DNA of 64,000 bases from Acinetobacter silvestris. Its GTDB lineage: Bacteria > Pseudomonadota > Gammaproteobacteria > Pseudomonadales > Moraxellaceae. Both the position numbers and the translations under genes were made by a program. A model generated the notes under the pieces. The model was not told the origin of the DNA, ran no database searches, and saw only the letters and a program-made list of their open reading frames with translations. Of this stretch, positions 8,940-19,157 are shown piece after piece (position 1 is the stretch's first letter; each line of letters starts with the position of its first letter). The stretch covers positions 1 to 64,000 of the forward strand of contig NZ_NEGB01000002.1 in the NCBI RefSeq assembly GCF_002135235.1, written 5' to 3'.

Positions 8940-9421
8940 GCCTGCTCTAATTTCTGATGAGAAATGATAATTTCAGCGGTTGCTGCCACTATGCCGTCTA
9001 CACTAGCAGTACATAAATATTTGTAAATGCCACGTTTTTGCATAAGTAACTCAGATTTTAACACGAGTTGATCACCTGGCACGACTTGTTTTTTAAAACG
9101 TATTTTTTCAGCACCAGCAAAAAGAAATAAAGAACCTGGTCGTGGTTTTTCATTATTCATGATAAACCCAAGTACGCCAGACACTTGTGCCATCGCTTCA
9201 ACAATTAAAACGCCCGGCATAATCGGATAACCCGGAAAATGACCTTGCATAAATTCTTCATTAATTGAAACGTTCTTATATCCGACAATTCCGTTTTCTG
9301 TAACTTCTGTTACACGATCCACAAGCAAGAACGGATAACGATGCGGTAAATACTCACGTATCGTTTGCGTCTGCATAGGTAATTCAGGAACCGAAAAAGG
9401 TAGAGATGTTGACTCAGTCAT
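8936..9421 (-). CDS. fabZ: 3-hydroxyacyl-ACP dehydratase FabZ
   Basis: FabZ dehydrates beta-hydroxyacyl-ACP in fatty acid elongation, competing with LpxA and LpxD for the same hydroxyacyl-ACP pool. The 161-residue hot-dog-fold protein has the catalytic signature QGHFPGYPIMPGVLIVEAMA, containing the active His and, downstream, Glu. N-terminal LPHRYPFLLVDRV is typical. It is embedded between lpxD and lpxA with almost no spacing, as in most gammaproteobacteria, which ties membrane and lipid A acyl supply together. Confidence 0.97.
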   Translation of the reverse strand: MTESTSLPFSVPELPMQTQTIREYLPHRYPFLLVDRVTEVTENGIVGYKNVSINEEFMQGHFPGYPIMPGVLIVEAMAQVSGVLGFIMNNEKPRPGSLFLFAGAEKIRFKKQVVPGDQLVLKSELLMQKRGIYKYLCTASVDGIVAATAEIIISHQKLEQA

Positions 9422-9423
9422 AA

Positions 9424-10497
9424 TTATTTACGCGATTTTAAAGTTGATTCAATGGACTCGATTTGAGTCTGCATATGATCTATTTGTTTTACTAATTTGG
9501 TCAATGGCACATCTGCTAATTGTCTCAAGCGAACAACCGTACGTTTCCAATGATTAGTTTCAAATTGCCCAGTGCCAGAAGAATACGAACCTGCCTCGGA
9601 AATACTTTTTGAGACCATTGACATTCCAGTAATTGTTACATTATCAGTAATAGTAATATGGCCTACAACACCTACTCCACCTGCAAGTATACAGTTTTTG
9701 CCAATTGTCGTACTTCCAGCAATCCCACTTTTGGCTGCTATCGCAGTGTTAGCTCCAATATGAACGTTATGTGCGATTTGCACAAGATTATCAATTATGA
9801 CACCATCCTCAAGAATCGTATCATCTAAAGCACCACGATCCACGCTACAATTTGAACCAATTCGCACATCATTTCCAATACGAACCGAGCCAAGTTGTGC
9901 GATTCGATTCCATTTCCCTTGGTAAGGTGCAAAGCCAAAACCTTCACCACCAATCACCGTATTGGCATGAATCCGCACACGATCCGCAAGTTTAGAATAA
10001 CCTGTGATCGTCACATGTGAATCAATGAAACAATGCCGACCAATTTCAACACCATCATCAATTTTGACATGCGATTGGATAATAGAATCCTCACCCACCA
10101 CACAATTTTCCCCTATCACTACATAATGACCAATATAAGCAGTATCAGAGATAATCGCAGATGGATCAATTTGCGCTGTACTTTCAATGCCTCGCTTTAA
10201 CACTTTGGCTTCAAAAATATGGGTTAAAATGGCAAAAGCAAGATAGGGATTTTTCACCACAATAAAATTATGATGCTGATCTGATAATTGATTTTTGAGT
10301 GCCTCTGTAACAATTAAAGCACCAGCTTTTGAAGCCAAGGCTTCCGCCAAATACTTATCACCATTCACAAAAGCAATTTGATCAGATTGAGCTTGCCCTA
10401 AACTCGCCAAACCTTTTAGAGTAAGCGTTGATTGACCTATTGACTCACCTTGAACAAGTTGAGCCAATTCATCAAGTTGAAAACGTGTAGACTTCAT
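9424..10497 (-). CDS. lpxD: UDP-3-O-acylglucosamine N-acyltransferase LpxD
   Basis: LpxD adds the N-linked hydroxyacyl chain to UDP-3-O-acylglucosamine, the third lipid A step. The 357-residue protein has an N-terminal uridine-binding domain (residues about 1-100), a long left-handed beta helix of hexapeptide repeats, and a C-terminal helix ([20 protein letters not shown]). The catalytic histidine is likely in [12 protein letters not shown]. It is separated from fabZ and skp by only a few bases each, so it is clearly within the operon. Confidence 0.97.
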   Translation of the reverse strand: MKSTRFQLDELAQLVQGESIGQSTLTLKGLASLGQAQSDQIAFVNGDKYLAEALASKAGALIVTEALKNQLSDQHHNFIVVKNPYLAFAILTHIFEAKVLKRGIESTAQIDPSAIISDTAYIGHYVVIGENCVVGEDSIIQSHVKIDDGVEIGRHCFIDSHVTITGYSKLADRVRIHANTVIGGEGFGFAPYQGKWNRIAQLGSVRIGNDVRIGSNCSVDRGALDDTILEDGVIIDNLVQIAHNVHIGANTAIAAKSGIAGSTTIGKNCILAGGVGVVGHITITDNVTITGMSMVSKSISEAGSYSSGTGQFETNHWKRTVVRLRQLADVPLTKLVKQIDHMQTQIESIESTLKSRK

Positions 10498-10500
10498 TGA

Positions 10501-10986
10501 TTATTTGATTGCATTGACCTTTTGAATCATTTTAGCAGTTAAATCATATTTTGAGTCAAATGCAATCGCAGCATTTTTATTCAAAACAAAGTCCAAGCTG
10601 CTTTCTTGACGTAATTGTTCAGCTGCTTGCTTCACACGTGTTTCAAAAACAGTATTTGTCGCCTGAATTGTCGCTTGAACTTTAGTTTGCACACCTTGCT
10701 GAATGGTTTGGAACTCAGTTACTTTCGCCTGATATTGCGTATTAATTTGCTGAACATTCGCACCTTGTGTTTGAGCTTTTTGTTTTAAAGCTTCAATTTC
10801 TTTGGTAATTTGCTCAAGTTTTGCAGTTTGTGGTTTTACAGATTGCTCTAAACTTGCATTTTGTTGTTTTAAATAGCTGCTACTTTCAACCACTTTTTCC
10901 AAGTCAACAACGCCATAACCTGCTGCGTGAGCAAACCCTGTAAGACTCAAACTTAATCCCAAAAGTGCATAAGTCATTTTTTTCAT
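10501..10986 (-). CDS. skp: Periplasmic chaperone Skp/OmpH
   Basis: Skp holds unfolded outer-membrane proteins in the periplasm and delivers them to the Bam complex. The 161-residue precursor starts with a clear signal peptide (MKKMTYALLGLSLSLTGFAHA). The mature GYGVVDLEKVVESS start resembles the Skp core strand, and a long glutamine/lysine-rich helical region gives the tentacles. The gene sits directly between bamA and lpxD, the classical position. Confidence 0.93.
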   Translation of the reverse strand: MKKMTYALLGLSLSLTGFAHAAGYGVVDLEKVVESSSYLKQQNASLEQSVKPQTAKLEQITKEIEALKQKAQTQGANVQQINTQYQAKVTEFQTIQQGVQTKVQATIQATNTVFETRVKQAAEQLRQESSLDFVLNKNAAIAFDSKYDLTAKMIQKVNAIK

Positions 10987-11028
10987 ATTATTTCCCTTTT
11001 ATCATATTAAAAGATTAGATGATCGTAC

Positions 11029-13557
11029 TTAGAAAGTACGACCAATTTCAAATTGAATTTCTTTGGTTTGATCACCCGGTTTGTCATTCAATGGGAATGC
11101 ATAACTTAATGATAACGGCCCAATCATAGTAATCCAAGTAAAGCCAACGCCAACGCTATAACGCATATTACCTAAATCAAACTTATTATTATCTTGACAG
11201 TATTGTTTTGCATCAACGGGTGTTGTAGAACCATCAAGATATAAATTACCATTAGGAATATTACACTGAGTATCAAATACTTGTGCACCTTCAGCAAACA
11301 GTACTGGACGAACCTGACGCGCCCAATCTCCTTTAAATGGAATAGGTAATGCTAACTCAGTACCAAATTGCACCAAGGCATTTCCGCCCACTTCTTCAGG
11401 GTTATAATCTTTAGTTTTACGTTCATTATAAGTTACACCCGGATATTTTGGCCCAAGCGTACTATTATCATAACCACGTACCGAACCATAACCGCCCGCG
11501 TAGAAGTTTTTATAAAATGGTAAATCATGACCATAACCCAACTTACCATAACCACGTAATACAAAGTCTTTACCTAAAGGCAAAAATGCTTGAGTATCAA
11601 AAGTAAGTTTTTGATATTCAACGTCACTACCAGGTAATGCAACTTCGGCATTAATACGGTGTGACATACCATTGGTTGGGAATATTGGACGGTTTAAAGT
11701 ATTGTAAGACCAACCTAAATTTAAGTTATACGTTAAGAAATCACCTTGGAATTGATTTCCATATTCAATTTCAGGTTGAGAACAAGGCTCATACCCTGTA
11801 ATTTTATCTTTATCATTTTTATCGTCTTTAATTGGCACAAGGTCAACAGGACAATATTTTTCAGAACCTGTTTGTTTACCACCATTTGCCAACAAATAAT
11901 CTCGCACATACGTCGAGACATATGGGCCCGTAGTCACTTTAGTCTGGTCAACATTAAGACCCGCACTAATATTTTGGTTTTCATCAATTGGATAACCAAA
12001 GGTCAGACCACCACCTAAACTATCCGTCACATAATTGTTAACGTTATAATCATTATTCAACTTAGTTTTACGGTAATACATATTATAACCACGACTAACA
12101 CCATCAATCGTGAAATATGGATCAGTAACACTTAAGTTATAATAATCTTGCGTTTCAGAACGTGACAAATCAATAGAAACTCGATTTCCCGTTCCCAAGA
12201 AATTGGTTTGACTTAAACCGGCTTGGAAAGTAATACCGCCACTTTGCGAATAACCCACGGCCAAGGTACTGGTACCAGAATGCTGCTCTTCAACTTGAAT
12301 ATTTAAATCAACCTGGTCTGGCGTATTCGGAACACGAGCAGGTTTTATATCCACTTTACTAAAGAAACCAGTACGCTCTAAACGAACTTTGGATAAATCA
12401 ATTTTCTCATTACTCGCCAATGCACCTTCCATTTGACGCATTTCACGACGCAGCACCTCGTCCGCAGTCTTACTATTACCTGTGAAATTAATACGTCGCA
12501 CAGTCACTTGCTGACCTGGATTAATATAATAATTTAAATCAACGGTATGTGTTTCAGCATTGATTTCAGGAACAACATTAACTTCTGAGTAGTAGTAACC
12601 TGCATTACCATATTTACGTAATAATAATTGTTTAACTGCATTCACTTTTTCTTGTGAATAAGTTTCACCATCTTTATAAATTTGTAGTGCTTTTAATTCA
12701 TCTGGCTTATATAAAGCATCGCCTAAAAATTTAGACTCACCAAACTTAAATTGCTCGCCTTCATGTACCGACACTTCAATAAAGATGTTCTTTTTATCTT
12801 CACTAATATTGAGGTTCGAGCTATTAATATCAAAATTGATATAACCTTTATTCAAATATAGTGCGCGTAAAGACTCCAAACTTGCAGCCATTTTTTCACG
12901 TGCATAGCGGTCATTACGCGAAATAACTGATAACCAACCACTTTCTTTTACCGCAAAGACTTGTTTAATTTCATCATCTTTAAAAACAGTATTGCCAATA
13001 ACATTAATATCAAATACTTTCGCAGGCTTACCTTCGTTAAAGTTAATATCTAAATCTACCCGGTTATTTGGGCGTGCAATAGTCTCAACTTTAATACTTG
13101 AATCATAGCGGCCTTGCTGCGCATATTGCTGCTCAAGTTCAGTCTCTAGGACTTGAAGTGATGATTTTTTTAAAACCTCACCCTCAGCCAAACCCATTTT
13201 CTTTAAGCCTTCTTCCAAGGCTTCTTTAGGAATTAATTTATTTCCTTTAAAATTAATCTTAGAAATAACAGGACGTTCGACCACAGTAAAAACTAAAACA
13301 TCATTTTCTTTCGATGCCTTAATATCATCAAATAAATTAGAGGCATACAACGCACGTATCGCATCTGCAATCGCAGGATCATTAACACGATCACCACTAT
13401 TAATTGGCAACATGCCGAGCACATTACTTTGTGTCAAACGAACCAAACCATCTACGCGTATATCACGTGCGATAAACTCATCTGCCGCATGTACTTGTTG
13501 TACTGCTGCCATCGCACTAACGAGCGCCAATGGCATAAATAAATGTGAGTGCTGCAT
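11029..13557 (-). CDS. bamA: Outer-membrane protein assembly factor BamA
   Basis: BamA is the beta-barrel core of the machine inserting outer-membrane proteins. The 842-residue precursor begins with a signal peptide ending near VHA-AD. Five POTRA domains occupy about residues 25-430, and the 16-stranded barrel the rest. The extracellular loop-6 motif appears as GSVRGYDNSTLGP, and the C-terminus ends in an aromatic residue (IGRTF) as needed for barrel recognition. Extracellular loops around residues 560-600 are long and charged (DKNDKDKITGYEP). The gene lies between rseP and skp. Confidence 0.97.
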   Translation of the reverse strand: MQHSHLFMPLALVSAMAAVQQVHAADEFIARDIRVDGLVRLTQSNVLGMLPINSGDRVNDPAIADAIRALYASNLFDDIKASKENDVLVFTVVERPVISKINFKGNKLIPKEALEEGLKKMGLAEGEVLKKSSLQVLETELEQQYAQQGRYDSSIKVETIARPNNRVDLDINFNEGKPAKVFDINVIGNTVFKDDEIKQVFAVKESGWLSVISRNDRYAREKMAASLESLRALYLNKGYINFDINSSNLNISEDKKNIFIEVSVHEGEQFKFGESKFLGDALYKPDELKALQIYKDGETYSQEKVNAVKQLLLRKYGNAGYYYSEVNVVPEINAETHTVDLNYYINPGQQVTVRRINFTGNSKTADEVLRREMRQMEGALASNEKIDLSKVRLERTGFFSKVDIKPARVPNTPDQVDLNIQVEEQHSGTSTLAVGYSQSGGITFQAGLSQTNFLGTGNRVSIDLSRSETQDYYNLSVTDPYFTIDGVSRGYNMYYRKTKLNNDYNVNNYVTDSLGGGLTFGYPIDENQNISAGLNVDQTKVTTGPYVSTYVRDYLLANGGKQTGSEKYCPVDLVPIKDDKNDKDKITGYEPCSQPEIEYGNQFQGDFLTYNLNLGWSYNTLNRPIFPTNGMSHRINAEVALPGSDVEYQKLTFDTQAFLPLGKDFVLRGYGKLGYGHDLPFYKNFYAGGYGSVRGYDNSTLGPKYPGVTYNERKTKDYNPEEVGGNALVQFGTELALPIPFKGDWARQVRPVLFAEGAQVFDTQCNIPNGNLYLDGSTTPVDAKQYCQDNNKFDLGNMRYSVGVGFTWITMIGPLSLSYAFPLNDKPGDQTKEIQFEIGRTF

Positions 13558-13595
13558 GCCTATTATTTTCCAGTCAGTTAATTTCTACGATCACG

Positions 13596-14951
13596 CTATA
13601 AACGCATAAAATCATTAAATATTGCAAGGAACATCATACTTCCGAGCAGTAGCATACCAATTTTCAAGCCAACCATTTGTATTTGTTCAGAAACAGGTTT
13701 ACCACGAATTGCTTCAATAATGTAATACACCAAATGCCCACCATCCAGCATTGGAATCGGAAGCAAATTTAAGATTCCTAAACTCACACTCATCAGCGCC
13801 ATAAATGAGATATAGGTTTGCCATCCCATTTCAGCACTTTGTCCAGCAACTTTTGCAATCGTAATTGGTCCAGATAAGTTATCTAAACCAATTAATCCAC
13901 GAATCATTTTCACCATAGAATTCAAAATCATACCCGAAAGTTGACCTGTTTTTTCTACAGCAACTACCAATGCTTCAGCAGGATTATATTGAATTGTTTG
14001 TTTATATTCAGCAGGAATATTTATTTTAGATGTTTGCGCTTGAACACCTAACATCCCTGTGACATTACCCATATTATCACGCTTACCTTGTGGCATCACT
14101 TGTAGGTGTACCACTTGGCCATTACGCAATACATCGATATTCAAAAGTTTTTCAGGTGATTTTTGTACCACATCAACCACATCAAACCAATCTTTCATTT
14201 TAATTTGATTAATCGCAATAATTACATCGCCTTGCTTCATACCTTGACGAATGGCAGCGCCATCATCACTCATTTTATAGACTAATGCGGGAATCTGCGG
14301 ACGATAAGGTACAAAACCCAAAATATCTAAAGGTGACTGACTTTGATCTTTTAAAAAATTTTGAATAGGAAGCTCAAATGTTTTTAGCTGGCCCTGATGT
14401 TCGGCCTGAATTTGAATTTTGCCAGTTTCACCAACTCGATTAACCAATGCATAATTCAACTTTTCCCAAGTTGGCGTATCAGTTCCATCCACACGAACGA
14501 TTTTATCACCTGCTTGCATCTGTACAGTTGCCGCAGGCGTATCGGGTAAAACCTTACCAATGCGTGTATTTAATTGTTCTTGTGCTGGAAGAAATAAAAT
14601 CCAAAATAAAACCACAGCGAAAATTAAATTAATTAAAGGACCCGCAGCAACAATCGCAAAACGCTTCCATACAGATTGACGATTAAAAGCATAAGGTAAA
14701 TCTTCTGCACTAACATTGCCTTCACGTTCATCCAACATTTTCACATAACCACCAAGTGGCAATGCAGAAAGTTGATATTGAATTCCCGATTTTTTAGAAG
14801 TCCATTTAAACAGTATCGGCCCAAAACCAATTGAATAAACCAAAACCTTAACACCGAGTTTACGTGCAACCCAATAATGCCCAAACTCATGTATTGCAAT
14901 AAGTGGCCCTAATAGGAAGATCGCCGCAGCAATGATAAACAATATATTCAT
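13596..14951 (-). CDS. rseP: Site-2 zinc metalloprotease RseP
   Basis: RseP is an inner-membrane intramembrane protease. In E. coli it cleaves anti-sigma factor RseA and signal peptide remnants. The 451-residue protein has the zinc motif HEFGH at residues 21-25 in the first membrane segment and the third zinc ligand in the C-terminal PMLDGGHLVYY. Two PDZ domains occupy the periplasmic region (about residues 120-300). Length equals that of the E. coli protein. It follows dxr by two bases and precedes bamA. Confidence 0.96.
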   Translation of the reverse strand: MNILFIIAAAIFLLGPLIAIHEFGHYWVARKLGVKVLVYSIGFGPILFKWTSKKSGIQYQLSALPLGGYVKMLDEREGNVSAEDLPYAFNRQSVWKRFAIVAAGPLINLIFAVVLFWILFLPAQEQLNTRIGKVLPDTPAATVQMQAGDKIVRVDGTDTPTWEKLNYALVNRVGETGKIQIQAEHQGQLKTFELPIQNFLKDQSQSPLDILGFVPYRPQIPALVYKMSDDGAAIRQGMKQGDVIIAINQIKMKDWFDVVDVVQKSPEKLLNIDVLRNGQVVHLQVMPQGKRDNMGNVTGMLGVQAQTSKINIPAEYKQTIQYNPAEALVVAVEKTGQLSGMILNSMVKMIRGLIGLDNLSGPITIAKVAGQSAEMGWQTYISFMALMSVSLGILNLLPIPMLDGGHLVYYIIEAIRGKPVSEQIQMVGLKIGMLLLGSMMFLAIFNDFMRL

Positions 14952-14953
14952 GA

Positions 14954-16150
14954 TCAGCTATCCAATTGGGCAATACGTTGTGATGCAACTACTCTTGCAC
15001 ATTGATCGATATCCAGAATCGCCTCAATGGATTGAGCAGAATTATTCTGAACTTGATTTAGCGTATACTCAACAACTTGTGCAATTTGTAAAAATGTAAT
15101 TTGTTGCTGTAAAAATGCAGCAACGGCAATTTCATTTGCCGCATTTAAAATTGCAGGCGCCAAATCACCTGCTTGCATCGCCTCACGAGCCAATCTTAAG
15201 GCAGGAAAACGAATTAAATCTGGTGCTTGAAAATCAAGTTGTGAGTGAACAAATAAATCTAATGGTGGTACATGTGTTTGAATACGCTTAGGCCATGCTA
15301 ATGCATGTGCAATCGGCGTACACATATCGGGATTTCCCATTTGAGCCAAAGTTGAACCATCCACATATTGAACCATAGAGTGAATAATACTTTGTGGATG
15401 CACCACCACTGTAACAAAATGTTCTTTAATTGAAAATAAATGACAGGCTTCGATTAACTCCAAGCCTTTATTCATTAAAGTTGCCGAGTCAACCGAAATC
15501 TTTTGACCCATTGACCAGTTTGGATGCTTACAAGCTTGTGCAGGCGTAACGCCTTCTAGCTGCGCTAAACTGTGATTTAAGAATGGCCCACCAGATGCTG
15601 TCAATAAAATTTGCTTTACGCCGAGTTTAGGTTCACCGTTTCGGTCTATTTGTAAATAATTTTCTGGTAAACATTGAAAAATTGCATTGTGCTCAGAATC
15701 TACAGGCAATAAGAAAGCATGATGATCTTTAGCTGCTTGCATCATGATATCACCAGACATCACCAATGCTTCTTTATTGGCCAGCAAAACACGCTTACCC
15801 GCTTTTACCGCAGCTAGCGTTGGCAACAAACCTGCCGCACCAACAATTGCCGCCATAACCACATCAACATCAGCATGTTCAGCAACCGCAACCAAGCCAG
15901 CGCCATCAGTTAAAATTTCAATGTCTGATAAATTGTAGGCTTGAAGCCGTTGTTGCAACTCATCAACTCGATTCGATGGCACAACAACGACTTTTGGTCG
16001 AAATCGTTTGCATATTTCACTTAGTTCATTAATTCGACTATACGCTGTAATTGCAAAAACTGAATATTCTTCAGGATGCTGCTCTAAAATCTTTAACGTA
16101 CTTTGACCAATTGAACCCGTAACACCCAATATACAAACAGATTGTGACAT
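14954..16150 (-). CDS. dxr: 1-deoxy-D-xylulose 5-phosphate reductoisomerase
   Basis: Dxr (IspC) converts DXP to methylerythritol phosphate with NADPH in the non-mevalonate isoprenoid pathway. The 398-residue protein has the nucleotide-binding GVTGSIGQSTL near residue 9, the substrate/metal region PVDSEHNAIFQCL, and KHPNWSMGQKISVDSATLMN, which contains the flexible loop and metal ligands. Together with ispD further along the window and uppS in the same operon it supplies undecaprenyl precursors. Confidence 0.97.
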   Translation of the reverse strand: MSQSVCILGVTGSIGQSTLKILEQHPEEYSVFAITAYSRINELSEICKRFRPKVVVVPSNRVDELQQRLQAYNLSDIEILTDGAGLVAVAEHADVDVVMAAIVGAAGLLPTLAAVKAGKRVLLANKEALVMSGDIMMQAAKDHHAFLLPVDSEHNAIFQCLPENYLQIDRNGEPKLGVKQILLTASGGPFLNHSLAQLEGVTPAQACKHPNWSMGQKISVDSATLMNKGLELIEACHLFSIKEHFVTVVVHPQSIIHSMVQYVDGSTLAQMGNPDMCTPIAHALAWPKRIQTHVPPLDLFVHSQLDFQAPDLIRFPALRLAREAMQAGDLAPAILNAANEIAVAAFLQQQITFLQIAQVVEYTLNQVQNNSAQSIEAILDIDQCARVVASQRIAQLDS

Positions 16151-16975
16151 CTATAAATCTACACCAATAAGTTTTAAGACATACATTCCCGCTGCAAAAA
16201 ATGGTGCTGCAGCAAGCAATGAATCAATTCGATCTAATACTCCACCATGGCCTGGCAAAATACGACCTGAATCTTTAATACCTGCACGACGCTTAATCAT
16301 GGATTCAAACAGATCACCCAACACTGAGCTAAATACGGTCACAATAGAAAGAATCAGGAAAATAATATGCTGTGTAAAGGTTAAATGTAAGTAAATAGAC
16401 TGAACAATAATGATCACTATTGCGACCGTCACTATTCCACCCACCAAACCTTCAATAGACTTATTTGGACTGACATTCGGTGCTAATTTATGCTTACCCA
16501 GCTTACGTCCAACAAAGTAAGCACCACTATCTGCCCCCCAAACCAAGAGGAACAAATACATTAACCACCAAGGTGAACTTCCCCAAACCTCAAATATTGC
16601 AGTAACTGCTGCACTAATAAGCACAATACCAATCATGCTTAATGAGGTGTTGTACCAGCCATCATATTCTGGATAGGCTTTAACCCAATAAATACTAAAT
16701 ATCCACGTTAGAATAGATGCACTCCATAATAGAAGTGCTAAATCGCTAAAATATAAAGCGCAACCTGAAAGTAAAGCCGTAACGAATCCAAAGCATCCCG
16801 CTTTTATTTTATTCACATGATTCGCACGATGTGGCATGAGCTTGAACCACTCATAACCTGCAACCCCAGCAGCGATAATCATAAGTACTAACATTGGATA
16901 TTGTGATGTTGTCGCAAACATACAGCTCAACACAACCGCCACTAACACCAACGCGGTAATTATCCGCTCTAACAT
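16151..16975 (-). CDS. cdsA: Phosphatidate cytidylyltransferase CdsA
   Basis: CdsA makes CDP-diacylglycerol, the precursor of membrane phospholipids. The 274-residue protein is highly hydrophobic with about eight membrane segments. The C-terminal signature DSGRILPGHGGVLDRIDSLL matches the family motif with its metal-binding aspartates. It is packed between uppS (two bases) and dxr (no gap), so it is cotranscribed. Confidence 0.96.
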   Translation of the reverse strand: MLERIITALVLVAVVLSCMFATTSQYPMLVLMIIAAGVAGYEWFKLMPHRANHVNKIKAGCFGFVTALLSGCALYFSDLALLLWSASILTWIFSIYWVKAYPEYDGWYNTSLSMIGIVLISAAVTAIFEVWGSSPWWLMYLFLLVWGADSGAYFVGRKLGKHKLAPNVSPNKSIEGLVGGIVTVAIVIIIVQSIYLHLTFTQHIIFLILSIVTVFSSVLGDLFESMIKRRAGIKDSGRILPGHGGVLDRIDSLLAAAPFFAAGMYVLKLIGVDL

Positions 16976-16977
16976 TA

Positions 16978-17727
16978 TTATTTCTCTATATGCTCTTGTT
17001 GAATTTGCTCAGAGGTTTTACCAAAACGTCTTTCACGTCCTGAAAAAACATTAAAAGCATGATCAAGTTCTGTTACGGTAAACTCAGGCCATAATGTTTG
17101 GGTAAAATATAATTCCGCATAAGCTGCTTGCCAAAGTAAAAAATTTGACAATCGATAATCACCACCTGTACGAATCAACAAATCAACTGGTGCTAAATCA
17201 CCTAAACTTATATGCCGACCAAATAAATCAACATCAATTTGATTGACATCCAACTGTTGATCTTTCACTTGTTGTGCAAGAAGCTGTGCAGTATGTGCAA
17301 TATCCCACATCCCACCATAACTGATTGCAATCGTCAAAGTCATATCGGTAAACTTAGCAGTCTTATGTTCAGCATACAACATTAAACTCTGCAGTTCAGA
17401 TGAAAGTCGACTACGATCACCAATGAACCGTAATGCAATTTCAAATTTTTCCATACGCGGAATTTGTTCATGAATTGTCTCTTCTAACAATTTCATTAAC
17501 AAGTTAACTTCAAACTGTGGTCGATTCCAGTTTTCACTGGAAAAAGCAAATACAGTTAAAGCCTCAATTCCAACTTTACGACAATGCTCAACAATCGGAT
17601 CAAGGACATTTTTACCTTCACGATGCCCATCGCCTTTTTCAAGCTGTTTCTTTTTCGCAAAACGATTGTTGCCATCCATGATGATGGCAACATGTTTCGG
17701 AAGAAGATATTCTTCTGATGTGGTCAT
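16978..17727 (-). CDS. uppS: Undecaprenyl diphosphate synthase
   Basis: UppS adds eight isoprene units in cis to farnesyl diphosphate, producing the lipid carrier for peptidoglycan and O-antigen. The 249-residue protein has the family motif HVAIIMDGNNRFAKKK with the catalytic aspartate. Motif FAFSSENWNRP and the C-terminal IRTGGDYRLSNFLLWQAAYA complete the family signature. It follows frr by six bases. A usual NGR is here NNR, a minor substitution. Confidence 0.96.
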   Translation of the reverse strand: MTTSEEYLLPKHVAIIMDGNNRFAKKKQLEKGDGHREGKNVLDPIVEHCRKVGIEALTVFAFSSENWNRPQFEVNLLMKLLEETIHEQIPRMEKFEIALRFIGDRSRLSSELQSLMLYAEHKTAKFTDMTLTIAISYGGMWDIAHTAQLLAQQVKDQQLDVNQIDVDLFGRHISLGDLAPVDLLIRTGGDYRLSNFLLWQAAYAELYFTQTLWPEFTVTELDHAFNVFSGRERRFGKTSEQIQQEHIEK

Positions 17728-17733
17728 TAAACT

Positions 17734-18288
17734 TTAGACCTTCATCAACTCAGCTTCTTTTGCAGCAAGACGCTTATCAATCTCTGCTACATATTTATCC
17801 GTGATTTTTTGGATATCATCCGCTGCACGACGATCATCATCTTCAGAAATTTCTTTATCTTTCAATAATGATTTAACATCACTCAATACATCACGACGAA
17901 TATTACGAACCGCAACTTTTGCATTTTCAGCTTCTGTACGTGCTACTTTTTGCATATCACGACGAGTTTCTTCTGTAAGTGCAGGCATTGGTACACGAAT
18001 CGTATCTGAAGTAATCGGGTTTAAGCCCAAACCTGCTTCACGAATCGCTTTATCAATGGTAGACGTCATGGTGCGTTCAAATGGCTGTACCACCAAGGTA
18101 CGCGAATCTTCAAGACCCACGTTTGCTACTTGGTTTAACGGCACATCAGAACCATAGTAAGGAACCATCACACCATTTAAAATTGATGGATTTGCACGGC
18201 CGGTACGAACTTTTGCAAAACCTTGCTCCATAGAGTCAAGGCTTTTTTGCATGCGTTCTTCACTATCTTTTTTAAGATCGTTAATCAT
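17734..18288 (-). CDS. frr: Ribosome recycling factor
   Basis: RRF, with EF-G, splits post-termination ribosomes. The 184-residue length and the sequences [14 protein letters not shown] near residue 24 and VRNIRRDV near residue 128 are diagnostic. It lies 75 bases downstream of pyrH, the conserved pyrH-frr-uppS-cdsA order. Confidence 0.97.
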   Translation of the reverse strand: MINDLKKDSEERMQKSLDSMEQGFAKVRTGRANPSILNGVMVPYYGSDVPLNQVANVGLEDSRTLVVQPFERTMTSTIDKAIREAGLGLNPITSDTIRVPMPALTEETRRDMQKVARTEAENAKVAVRNIRRDVLSDVKSLLKDKEISEDDDRRAADDIQKITDKYVAEIDKRLAAKEAELMKV

Positions 18289-18363
18289 ATGATCTTCCTT
18301 ACTTATTTATTTAAAGCTAAACTTAAAGTTGAGTAGTATAAAGAGCTTTCATGCTCACGTACA

Positions 18364-19092
18364 TTAGTTTGTAACGTGAGTTCCTTCTTTTTCACCCATG
18401 ACTACTGAAAGCAATGCACCCGATTTATTCATATCGAATACTTGTAACGGTACATTATGATCACGACACAAACAAATTGCGGTTAAATCCATGACGCCTA
18501 GTTTCTCATCTAAAATTTGATCAAAACTTAAAACATCATACTTAACAGCATCATCATATTTACTTGGATCTTTATTATAGACCCCATCGACCTTGGTCGC
18601 TTTCAAAATTAAATGCGCTTCAATTTCAATACCGCGTAAGCATGCTGCGGTATCCGTGGTAAAAAACGGATTTCCTGTACCCGCGACAAAAACACACACT
18701 TCACCTTGGGTAAGATGACGAATAGCATCACGGCTTGAATACGATTCAACCACAGCACCAATCGGTAAAGCTGACATTAAGCGTGTTTTAATATTACGAC
18801 GCACTAAAGCATCACGCAATGCTAAACCATTCATCACAGTCGCAAGCATACCCATTTGGTCACCTGTTACACGACCAACCAAACCATCTTTTTGTAACTG
18901 GCTGCCACGATACAAGTTACCACCACCAACCACGATACCGACCTGCACACCCAATCCGACCAAATGTGCAATAGATAATGACATTTGATCAAGCACTTGT
19001 GCATCAATACCCATGTCTTTATTTCCAGCAAGTGCCTCGCCAGAAAGTTTAAGCAAGATGCGTGAATAACGCGGCTTTTTCGAATCTAACAT
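18364..19092 (-). CDS. pyrH: UMP kinase PyrH
   Basis: PyrH phosphorylates UMP to UDP and is a control point of pyrimidine synthesis. The 242-residue protein carries the amino-acid-kinase-fold start [13 protein letters not shown], the glycine loop [13 protein letters not shown], and [16 protein letters not shown] for nucleotide binding. It probably begins the transcript running through frr to lpxA, although rimO lies only 65 bases upstream. Confidence 0.97.
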   Translation of the reverse strand: MLDSKKPRYSRILLKLSGEALAGNKDMGIDAQVLDQMSLSIAHLVGLGVQVGIVVGGGNLYRGSQLQKDGLVGRVTGDQMGMLATVMNGLALRDALVRRNIKTRLMSALPIGAVVESYSSRDAIRHLTQGEVCVFVAGTGNPFFTTDTAACLRGIEIEAHLILKATKVDGVYNKDPSKYDDAVKYDVLSFDQILDEKLGVMDLTAICLCRDHNVPLQVFDMNKSGALLSVVMGEKEGTHVTN

Positions 19093-19157
19093 CGTGAAAA
19101 CTCCAAAACTCTATATCTAAATTTTTATTGGTATATCTAATACAAACAATGACTAGA

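Noticed and set aside
17801..18157. Plus-strand frame of 118 codons opposite frr
   Set aside because: Antisense shadow of a conserved gene, with serine/arginine-rich composition typical of reverse-strand translation.
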